A stretch of 64,000 bases of DNA from Actinomycetes bacterium (GTDB lineage Bacteria > Actinomycetota > Acidimicrobiia > Acidimicrobiales > JAJYXR01), in contig JAJYXR010000004.1 of the NCBI GenBank assembly GCA_021801795.1, forward strand, positions 1-64,000, given 5' to 3'. The translations under genes and the position numbers were made by a program. Shown here piece by piece: positions 1 through 6,876 of the stretch (its first letter is position 1; each line of letters begins with the position of its first letter). The notes beneath the pieces are model-generated. The model was not told the origin of the DNA. It was given only the letters and a program-made list of their open reading frames with translations, and searched no databases.

Positions 1-320
1 TGCGAGTATCGGCGCGCTCGCCTAGCGAGTGGGTGATAGCGGTTGTCATGGGGATACTCCTTCCCCGCCCTCTCGGCTCAGTGAATACAAGGAGAGATCT
101 GCCTCAGGGGAGGTTGGCACAGAGGGCACCGACCATCCGGTGACCCAACCAGTGGTGTTCGTCAAGCTCCGCGTCGAACCGACTACCGTTCCCAGCACCG
201 ATCGGGGCGACCCTCAGGCCCGCCAACCACGCATCTCGCACCCGCTACAAGTAGCATCAGGGTATCGACGGGCGTCAGTCAGCAATCAACACCGCACGTC
301 AGCGGCCTGCGGGATCGACT
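1..320. other. Upstream region without a supported gene
   Basis: I see no convincing gene here. An open frame at 29-358 on the plus strand has no ribosome binding site, no recognisable domain and runs into the next gene, so it is probably a chance frame. The stretch should hold the promoter of the nuclease-like gene at 321, but I find no clear -35/-10 pair and no attachment-site repeat. Confidence 0.4.
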
Positions 321-1712
321 ATGAAAAGGTCGTGGTCACCGACCCAACCGGGGCCTGAAGGACTCGGATGGGCTGTCGCGGTTCCTGTCCCAGCCCCGCG
401 CGACACTCAATCCGTGGACTCGGTAGAGGTCGAGCAGTGGGTCGCCATCGAGCGAGGTGAAGCCCAGCTGACCTGGGACTTGTGGTCCGCGTCCATAGAG
501 CGGTCGACCGCGTTGACCCCTGCCGGGAAGCGGGCTGTCCGCGCCATGGTGGACGCGATCGCAGAGTACCTGGGAGAGGACTGGCTTGCTCGATTCCTCC
601 CCAGTGGCGCTCGACGGTCCAGGGCGGGGTTGCCACTGATGTCGTGGCACTGGTGGCCGACCAACGACGTTCCGCACGTCTACGCGCGGCTTCTGGAACT
701 GGGGTCGCGACTCCGCCTCTTGCAGGGCTCTTCCGGGATGGCTGACCTCCGCCGAAACTTGCGCCGCGACCTCGGCCAGTTCACCCACAGCCTGCTCCAG
801 CTGGAGGTGGGTGGCCTGGCCGCGCGGGCCGGCTGGGGGGTGACGTTCGAACCCGGCGTCGGCAATGAGAGCAGCCGTACCGACCTGCTGCTCGTGAAGG
901 ATCGCGACGCCATGCTTGTCGAGGTAAAGGGCTTCCTCCTCGACCAACAGTCCAGCGAGGACCTGACCTTCAGCCGCCGTGTCTCGATGGCCCTCCTCGG
1001 TATCGAGTCACGCGAACAGGTCACCTTCGATGGCGAGATCGAACCGGGAATCGAGGACGACAAGCTCGCCGCCTGGCTCGAAGAGCTGGCCCTCCTGGCC
1101 GCGGACGTAGCGCGATCCGGACTCGTGATCGAGACGACTCCACCCTCGGGCGGTCGCCTCGTCATCCAGCCTGGCTACCCGGCGACCGGCGCCGGGCACT
1201 CCACCACGATCCGCCACGGCGACGAGTGGCGACGCATCACTACCGCGCTCAAGGCCAAGGCCGAGCAGGGCCGCGGCGACCATCCATTGTGGCTCCGGTT
1301 CGACGAGACCTCCCAGTTCTGGGCGCTCACCGTCCCGCCCGATTACCCGCGCCGCCTCCTCCACGAACGCCTCGCCCGAGGCCTATCGGCAGAGCTGGCG
1401 GGCTTTGACCATGTGGCCGGGATCGTCCTCTCAAGCGCACCAACGGCCGGCTCGACCGTCGGGGCAGAAGACACCTGGGAGAACCTGGACGGCCATGCCA
1501 CGAGCCTCGTCTGCACGACCCAACCACCCTTTTGGCGCGAATCCCTCGTCGTGGCTGGCCCGAACAACGCAGCGATGCGGCAACGTGCGGAGTGGTCGAG
1601 CTGGTATGCCACGGAGGGTTCCTGGCTGGACTGGGCCCTCGACCGCCTCGGCGTGCCGCCACTTGCTGAGCTCGTGATGCCGATCTCACCGCCAGAGGTC
1701 GATAGTGGCTGA
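321..1712 (+). CDS. PD-(D/E)XK nuclease-like protein
   Basis: This 463-residue protein is of unknown family. The central part (about residues 150-210) carries a restriction-endonuclease-like signature: a glutamate at 177, D188 in a hydrophobic strand (TDLLLV), then a strand ending E201-V-K203 (LVEVKG). That is the order expected of a PD-(D/E)XK metal site, so a DNA- or RNA-cleaving role is inferred. The preceding segment (140-170) looks helical. The C-terminal half (about 240-463) has no motif I can name. The start ATG at 321 lacks an obvious Shine-Dalgarno sequence; the next in-frame ATG lies far inside the protein. The 3' end overlaps the next gene by 8 bp, so the two are almost certainly co-transcribed and translationally coupled. 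The neighbourhood (DISARM, toxin-antitoxin-like pair) supports a defence function. Confidence 0.7.
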   Translation: MKRSWSPTQPGPEGLGWAVAVPVPAPRDTQSVDSVEVEQWVAIERGEAQLTWDLWSASIERSTALTPAGKRAVRAMVDAIAEYLGEDWLARFLPSGARRSRAGLPLMSWHWWPTNDVPHVYARLLELGSRLRLLQGSSGMADLRRNLRRDLGQFTHSLLQLEVGGLAARAGWGVTFEPGVGNESSRTDLLLVKDRDAMLVEVKGFLLDQQSSEDLTFSRRVSMALLGIESREQVTFDGEIEPGIEDDKLAAWLEELALLAADVARSGLVIETTPPSGGRLVIQPGYPATGAGHSTTIRHGDEWRRITTALKAKAEQGRGDHPLWLRFDETSQFWALTVPPDYPRRLLHERLARGLSAELAGFDHVAGIVLSSAPTAGSTVGAEDTWENLDGHATSLVCTTQPPFWRESLVVAGPNNAAMRQRAEWSSWYATEGSWLDWALDRLGVPPLAELVMPISPPEVDSG

Positions 1713-4700
1713 GGACCCTGTGCAGCCGCTGCCGTCAGGACCGGCGCCTGACCCCCGCCGGCTCCGTATCTGCTGGCGGCTAAGCAAGCTCGTCGGACCA
1801 GGTCCAACGGCCTTCTACCGCGACGCCTGCGACCTAATGGACGACCCTAGACGGTTCCAGTCCACGACCCACTTGGTCGCCCATCTCATCAGGGAGATCG
1901 AGTCCGCACTCCGAGACGTGCTGATTCCCCTCTCAGCGCCTAACACGTCGTCGAACGACGAGGACGTTCCGAAAGGGACCGGCAACGGCCACAAAGACGA
2001 GATAGGAGCGATCCTCACCGCACTCGGGATCGCGATCGACGACCCAGTCGCCAAGAAATGGCTTAGCCAGGCCGGTAGCTACCAGGGACGGGCGCACCGA
2101 CGGAACCTCGCCGATCCCGCCCCTGTAACCGACTCGGTCGCCCAGTTCTTCGACGACTTCCAAGCCATTCTCGACTACGTCCTCGACAAGATGCAAGCCA
2201 ACTTCGCTGCGGTCATTGCCACCTTGGACCAGTTGGCGGTCAAGGCCCGAGCCACCGCGGATGACGTCAAGTTCTTGCTGACCGGCGTCCCGCAGGACTT
2301 CGTCGCGCTGGGCCGGTTCTTCGAACGGATCGCCGACCCGTCGTGGCTGCCCCTGCTGCAGTGCGCCGGACTGTTCGCCGAGCCGCCCGAGCCCAAGCTG
2401 CACGACGACAACACCGTCGGCTTCCCGCCCTGGCCGCAGCTGCGCTACCTCGTCCGCATGGCAACGGTCCTGCCCGACGAGGTGACCGAAATAGCAATGA
2501 CCATCCCGACGACGGACAACGCTGCCGTGAACTCGGGGGTCATCGACATCGGCCGCGCGCTTCCGGTCGCCCACGCAGCACAGCTAGTCCCTCGACTGGC
2601 GGCAACGCTGGAGACCCGCTACCGGATCGGGTTTCCCATACGGCTCGCCGGGCTGATCGACACGTTCAGCGAAGCCGGGAACCTCCCATCGGCTCTGGCG
2701 CTAACGAGCGCTCTTCTGAGCTTCGAGCCAACCGTTGAGCCAGAAGAGGGCGACCTGCCATCGGAGCTCATTCGCTCGATGCGAGAGCCCCGACTGCGGA
2801 TCGACGAGCACACCTACGAATCGATCCTCCAACGCCAAACCACGCCGCTAGCCGCCACCATCGGCCTGCCGGTGATCGAAATACTCGCCGGCCTGCTGGA
2901 GGAAGCGATCACCATCTCGGCGTCACCAGAAATGATCGAGCAAGGCCAAGACTTCTCCTCCGTCTGGCACCGGGCAATTTCACCTGACGGACTCAGCCAC
3001 GACCTCGGAACCAAGAGCAAACTCACGACCGCGCTCAGCCATGCCCTGGCCGTCCGAGTCGCAGCGGTCCCAGCAGACCTGCGTCCTCTCCTCGACCTCC
3101 TCAGCACCCGGAAATGGTCAATCTTCCGCCGGCTCAGCCTCGACCTGCTCGCCCGCTTAACCGCGGATGAACCCGAGATCCGACTCCAGCTGACCGATCC
3201 CGCCGTCTTCGACGACCTGCAGCTCCGCCCGGAATACGACCGGCTCCTTACCGCCCGCTTCGCGACTCTCGACTCCGATGCACAACAGGCGATCCTCGCC
3301 ATGGTCGAACGAGGCCCGAGCCACGTCGACGGACACATCGAGTGGGTCCGCCAAGCGCAGGGAGGAGAACCGACGGACGAAGGGCTCAAGACCTACATTG
3401 AGATCTGGCAGCGCGATCGGCTCGCCCCGATCGCAGGGCAACTTCCCGAGGAGTGGAACCGCCGCTACGAAGCGCTCGTGGCTGACAGCGGCCCACCGCA
3501 ACGGTCGGACTCCCCGCTGTTCACCGGCGGCTTCGTCGCGCAGCGCAGCCCCACCGCCGCAGAAGAACTGGCAACCCTGAGCATCGACGACCTCGTCGCC
3601 TATCTGGGCGCCTTCGAGCCGTCGCCCGAGTTCCTCGGCCCGTCGAAAAGCGGCCTCGCCCAGACGCTGACCGACGTGGTGGCCGCCGACCCCTCCCGCT
3701 ACCTCATTGAGGCACGCCAACTCGGAGACCTCGACGTCGAGTATGCTCACGGCGTCCTAAACGGGATCGCGCGTGCCCAGACCACCGGCGCGACGCTCGA
3801 CTGGGACCAGGTCATCGACCTGTGCGAGACGATCGTGTCGCACCCTCGATCGCAAACTCCCGATGACAGCACCATCGACGGATGGGGATGGGCGCGCCTC
3901 GACGTCATGCGACTCCTCATCTCCGGGTTCACCGGCCCTCACCCGCCAGGAGACCATCATCGCCATCGGATCTTCGATCTGATCGCGGCGGTGGCCAGCG
4001 ACCCGCACCCCACGCCTGCCGAAGAGTACCGCTTCGGGCCACCGAACATGAGTCCTGACGACCTGGCCCTGAACAGCGTGAGACCGAGGGCGATCGATGC
4101 CGCCATGCAATACGGCGTCTGGGTGTACCAGAACCACCCCGACGATCCCTTCGGTGAGATCACCAGCCTGGTCCAGGAACACCTCGATCCCGTTGCCGAT
4201 CCATCGGTCGCGGTGCGCGCTGTACTCGGCCGCGAGTTCAGCACCCTTGTGGCCTTCAATAGAGAGTGGGCTGAGGCGGCAGGCACCCGAATCTTCCCTG
4301 CCGATGAACCACTCCGTCGGCTCTGGGAGGCGGCCTGGGACGCCTACCTATGGCGGGGGCTCCGAAACATGCCCACCTGGCTGGCGCTGCGCGACCAATA
4401 CGCCCTGGCCGTCGCCCGACTGGCACCCGGAAGCGAGGACCGCCGCGACCAGGGCAGAGATCACGCGCTGGCCAACCACCTGATGAACCTGTACTGGTCC
4501 GGCGAACTCAGCTTTGACGAGGGACTGCTCGCCGAGTTCTTCAACAGGGCCGATGACGAGACTCGGAGACTGGCCCTCGAATCGGTCGGCCGCGGCCTCG
4601 CCCAAGACGGCCCCCCGGTAGAACCGGCGGTCCTCGACCGACTCCTCGCTCTCTGGGATAGCCGCGTCCAGGCCGCACAGACCCTGCCATCTAAGGAGCT

Positions 4701-5046
4701 CTCGGCCTACGGCTGGTGGTTCTGCTCCACCCGGCTGCCGGCCGAGCACCGATTCGACGGACTCCGCAACGCCCTCACCCTGGCCGGAGCCGCAGAGCCC
4801 GCCCACATGGTCGTCGAGCAACTGGCTTCACTTTCTGCGAATCACCCGCGCTCCGCCGCCGAACTGCTCGCGGACATGGTCGACCACGAGACAGACGGGT
4901 GGAGGTTCTCGCTATGGGACGAAAGCGCCGCCACGATCATTCGCAACGCCCTGGCAAGCCCCGATGACGACGCGAGGCGCGCCGCCCAAGAAGCAGCGAG
5001 CAGGGCCGCGGCGCGGGGCCACCTCAGCTGGATCGACATTCGATAA
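1705..5046 (+). CDS. Very large alpha-helical (solenoid-like) protein, putative defence partner
   Basis: 1,113 residues, starting at a GTG that overlaps the end of the upstream nuclease-like gene by 8 bp. I see no Walker A motif, membrane segment or signal peptide. The composition (repeated Leu/Ala/Asp helices, many Pro and Trp) fits a HEAT-like alpha-solenoid. It resembles a widespread unnamed family of roughly 1,000-residue helical proteins seen in defence islands, recognisable here by segments such as THLVAHLIREIESALRD (about residues 50-70) and DDLALNSVRPRAIDAAMQYG (about 785-805); this is recollection, not a search. Such solenoids often act as sensors or scaffolds, so a sensor role controlling the coupled PD-(D/E)XK protein is inferred. 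The C-terminus ends in a short helical repeat. The molecular function is unknown. Confidence 0.75.
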   Translation: MAEDPVQPLPSGPAPDPRRLRICWRLSKLVGPGPTAFYRDACDLMDDPRRFQSTTHLVAHLIREIESALRDVLIPLSAPNTSSNDEDVPKGTGNGHKDEIGAILTALGIAIDDPVAKKWLSQAGSYQGRAHRRNLADPAPVTDSVAQFFDDFQAILDYVLDKMQANFAAVIATLDQLAVKARATADDVKFLLTGVPQDFVALGRFFERIADPSWLPLLQCAGLFAEPPEPKLHDDNTVGFPPWPQLRYLVRMATVLPDEVTEIAMTIPTTDNAAVNSGVIDIGRALPVAHAAQLVPRLAATLETRYRIGFPIRLAGLIDTFSEAGNLPSALALTSALLSFEPTVEPEEGDLPSELIRSMREPRLRIDEHTYESILQRQTTPLAATIGLPVIEILAGLLEEAITISASPEMIEQGQDFSSVWHRAISPDGLSHDLGTKSKLTTALSHALAVRVAAVPADLRPLLDLLSTRKWSIFRRLSLDLLARLTADEPEIRLQLTDPAVFDDLQLRPEYDRLLTARFATLDSDAQQAILAMVERGPSHVDGHIEWVRQAQGGEPTDEGLKTYIEIWQRDRLAPIAGQLPEEWNRRYEALVADSGPPQRSDSPLFTGGFVAQRSPTAAEELATLSIDDLVAYLGAFEPSPEFLGPSKSGLAQTLTDVVAADPSRYLIEARQLGDLDVEYAHGVLNGIARAQTTGATLDWDQVIDLCETIVSHPRSQTPDDSTIDGWGWARLDVMRLLISGFTGPHPPGDHHRHRIFDLIAAVASDPHPTPAEEYRFGPPNMSPDDLALNSVRPRAIDAAMQYGVWVYQNHPDDPFGEITSLVQEHLDPVADPSVAVRAVLGREFSTLVAFNREWAEAAGTRIFPADEPLRRLWEAAWDAYLWRGLRNMPTWLALRDQYALAVARLAPGSEDRRDQGRDHALANHLMNLYWSGELSFDEGLLAEFFNRADDETRRLALESVGRGLAQDGPPVEPAVLDRLLALWDSRVQAAQTLPSKELSAYGWWFCSTRLPAEHRFDGLRNALTLAGAAEPAHMVVEQLASLSANHPRSAAELLADMVDHETDGWRFSLWDESAATIIRNALASPDDDARRAAQEAASRAAARGHLSWIDIR

Positions 5047-5063
5047 CCAGGAGTGACCGCCAT

Positions 5064-5168
5064 ATGGAAATCAAAGTCTTCGACGACGTGTCGCGGACTG
5101 ACGCCACCCCCGCGGAATTTGAAAAGAGAGGATGCCGACTGCTAGCGCCGCATCAAGTCAGCAGGTGA
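5064..5168 (+). pseudogene. Truncated 5' remnant of a third gene (34 codons)
   Basis: An ATG at 5064 is preceded by a good Shine-Dalgarno sequence (CCAGGAG at 5048-5054) and opens a 34-residue frame beginning MEIKVFDDVSRTD. It lies 17 bp after the solenoid gene on the same strand and stops at 5168, inside the 3' end of the opposing PIN gene. The well-formed start and short length suggest the beginning of a longer third operon gene cut off when the regulator/PIN module or the DISARM unit was inserted. A genuine micro-protein cannot be excluded. I do not recognise the family. Confidence 0.45.
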
Positions 5169-5684
5169 GTTCGGCGTCCGTAGGTGACGGCCTTGGTCTT
5201 CCATCTCCTTCATCAAATTGAAGGCTGATTGCCCATCGATGTCGCCGTTGGCAATCGCTTCCGCGATCAAGTCGATAGTCTCACGGGTGGTGATTCCTTG
5301 AAAGCGCGCATAGCGCAATGCGTCGCGGTCGTCGGAGATCCACCACGACCCCACGTAGTCGTCCCACTCCTTGAGGACGAAACAGGTTTCAGCTTCGCCA
5401 AGATGCTTGAGCGGTTGGTCGTCCGCGCCGCCGAAGACGAGGCGTCGGATTCGCTGGATCTGGCTGACATGTTGCTCTTCGACGATCTCGATAGGTACAC
5501 CAAGCCACCCCCCGGCATGAAGTCCACGAAGCTGGCCCAGCTGGTTAGCGGACTGCGACGCTTCGTAGGCGACGGCAGACGTCCAGCGCCCCCGTCCGTT
5601 CAGGACAGCTTCCAAGAGGTCCAAGCGGTCAGCGCATGCGAAGTTGCACAGGACGGTGTTATCGGGAAAGAGGAATACCGTCAC
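5142..5684 (-). CDS. PIN-domain protein (DUF3368-like), putative toxin of an ImmA/IrrE-linked pair
   Basis: 180 residues from a GTG at 5684, which overlaps the stop of the upstream regulator as GTGA; this coupling decides the start, since the longer open frame runs back into the regulator gene. Acidic residues of a PIN ribonuclease active site are visible in order: D8 (FPDNTVLCN), E41 (AYEAS), E97/E99 in LGEAE, and D118/D119/D121 (ISDDRDAL). The LGEAE block and following ISDDRDA are typical of the DUF3368 branch of PIN proteins. PIN proteins cleave RNA using Mg2+ or Mn2+, and those paired with XRE-ImmA/IrrE proteins have been proposed as toxin-antitoxin modules. Here the module lies between the nuclease/solenoid pair and DISARM, so it may guard the island or contribute to regulation. 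Confidence 0.8.
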   Translation of the reverse strand: MTVFLFPDNTVLCNFACADRLDLLEAVLNGRGRWTSAVAYEASQSANQLGQLRGLHAGGWLGVPIEIVEEQHVSQIQRIRRLVFGGADDQPLKHLGEAETCFVLKEWDDYVGSWWISDDRDALRYARFQGITTRETIDLIAEAIANGDIDGQSAFNLMKEMEDQGRHLRTPNSPADLMRR

Positions 5685-6784
5685 GAAGCGTCGGGGAGTT
5701 CTGTTTCTGACTCCAACGCCTCTCGGAGTTCGTTGACGTCGCTGCCGAGCAGTTCCGCATATGGGCGTAGGGTAATAGCGCCCGATTCGTATGCGGAATA
5801 GGTGTCGCGGAGCAAGAGCCCAGGAGGACGACGGACGGTGGCCCTCGCTACGTTCTGTGCCCACTCCGCGGCCTTGTCGGCCTGGCTAGCTGCTTTCGCC
5901 CCGCTCATCGACTTGAACCGGTCGCAGGTCCCAGCGTCGATTAAACGCAGTTTGAGCAACCGGTAAGCGAGCGCCGAAGGGCTTACCATGAGTTCGCACG
6001 CGAGCGAAGCGAAGGCGATATCGGTCAGTCCCGTCTTGCCAACAGCGTCGGAGAGGAGATCTGCAGGCATGAGGAACGATGCGGCGAAGGCATTCGCTCT
6101 CAATTCCGTGATGTCGCGCTGCTGTTCCTTGGCGAAGACGTCTTCGTCCAGGTGGACGCCGTGATCGTCACCGGCCAAGAGGTGACCGAGTTCGTGAGCC
6201 AGCGTAAATCGCCGTCGCCACGGCACCTGTGACGTAGCGACCAAGATCAACTTCACGTCGTCGGAGGATGCGGCCAGGCCGTCGAACCCAGTGCCGAGCT
6301 CGATAACGGCTACATCGGCACCGAAGACTCCCTCGATGATTTCGGCAAGATCGTGCGTACCAGCCGCGTAGGCCGCCTCCCGAACACGAGCAATTGCCCA
6401 CCCGGCAAGCTGCTCGCCTTGGTCGCCTGCGTTTGTCCCACCGACCACCAGGGTGGACCGCTGCCATGGCTGCGGGTAGCCGAGCGTGGCGAGGTCGGAC
6501 CGCATCGTGCTAAGGCGCTGCGCTGCGGTGAGCGCCGCTTTGGAACTACCGCCAGTGGTACGGGCGGCGATGGCAAGCGGTTGGTCCTCGCCGGTGATCA
6601 GCCAGTCGACGCTCACGTGGCACAGCTCTGCGATGCGGGCCAGATCAAGGGATGAGAAGCGGCGAGCGCCGCCGAGCGACTTGGAAAGCTTGGAATCATC
6701 CAGCCCGATCTGGAGCGCGAAGTCATGCTGGCTCAACTCGGACTCGGAGATGAGGCTACGCACACGATCTGCGGTGCTTGACAT
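5681..6784 (-). CDS. XRE-family HTH / ImmA-IrrE metallopeptidase regulator
   Basis: 367 residues. Residues 1-65 form an XRE helix-turn-helix (LSQHDFALQIGLDDSKLSKS). Residues about 125-300 form a DUF955 (ImmA/IrrE) zinc peptidase with the HELGH motif at 197-201 and a downstream ELRANAFAASFLMP block supplying the third ligand. ImmA proteins cleave phage-type repressors, and IrrE/DdrO-type pairs control damage responses; fused XRE-ImmA proteins usually repress their own operon. The ATG is 6 bp from a TAGGGT -10 box, which predicts a leaderless transcript, and sits beside the 23-bp inverted repeat shared with the DISARM promoter. It therefore probably represses both its own operon and DISARM, with release on an unknown trigger. 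Its 3' end is coupled to the PIN gene. Confidence 0.88.
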   Translation of the reverse strand: MSSTADRVRSLISESELSQHDFALQIGLDDSKLSKSLGGARRFSSLDLARIAELCHVSVDWLITGEDQPLAIAARTTGGSSKAALTAAQRLSTMRSDLATLGYPQPWQRSTLVVGGTNAGDQGEQLAGWAIARVREAAYAAGTHDLAEIIEGVFGADVAVIELGTGFDGLAASSDDVKLILVATSQVPWRRRFTLAHELGHLLAGDDHGVHLDEDVFAKEQQRDITELRANAFAASFLMPADLLSDAVGKTGLTDIAFASLACELMVSPSALAYRLLKLRLIDAGTCDRFKSMSGAKAASQADKAAEWAQNVARATVRRPPGLLLRDTYSAYESGAITLRPYAELLGSDVNELREALESETELPDAS

Positions 6785-6790
6785 GCTGCC

Positions 6791-6819
6791 ACCCTACCCG
6801 ACTCTTGCGAAAATCGCAA
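6791..6819 (-). promoter_or_regulatory. Promoter of the XRE-ImmA/PIN operon (leaderless)
   Basis: Read on the minus strand: -35 TTGCGA (6819-6814), 17-bp spacer, -10 TAGGGT (6796-6791), then six bases to the ATG at 6784. Initiation would fall on the A of the start codon. The -35 matches TTGACA at 4 of 6 positions. Both boxes lie within the inverted repeat. Confidence 0.6.
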
Positions 6820-6833
6820 GAGTCGGGTAGGGT
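6805..6833 (+). promoter_or_regulatory. DISARM operon promoter
   Basis: Mirror image of the regulator promoter: TTGCGA at 6805-6810, 17-bp spacer, TAGGGT at 6828-6833, predicted start near 6840. The symmetry comes from the inverted repeat, so the two divergent promoters overlap and should compete for polymerase and be occluded together by the regulator. Confidence 0.55.
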
Positions 6834-6843
6834 GGCGTCCGTC

Positions 6844-6876
6844 ATGACAAGTGCAGCTGATGGGGTCGACCCATGA
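6844..6876 (+). CDS. Ten-codon leader ORF overlapping the drmD start
   Basis: ATG at 6844, about four bases after the predicted transcription start, opens the frame MTSAADGVDP and ends at a TGA (6874-6876) that overlaps the drmD ATG (6873-6875) as ATGA. drmD itself has only a weak GGGG upstream, so ribosomes terminating here could reinitiate on drmD. A regulatory leader peptide or simple translational coupler is inferred; chance is possible with so short a frame. Confidence 0.45.
   Translation: MTSAADGVDP

Larger units (their letters stand above)
6788..6836. promoter_or_regulatory. Perfect 23-bp inverted repeat operator between regulator and DISARM
   Basis: Positions 6788-6810 and 6814-6836 are exact reverse complements separated by AAA; the core reads cttgcgaaaatcgcaag. 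The repeat fills the space between the divergent ATG of the XRE-ImmA gene (6784) and the DISARM promoter. Dyad symmetry of this size next to an XRE gene is the expected form of an autoregulatory operator. A cruciform or transcribed hairpin is a secondary possibility. Confidence 0.85.

Noticed and set aside
29..358. 109-codon frame at the window start
   Set aside because: No binding site, no recognisable domain, and it overlaps the start of the nuclease-like gene.
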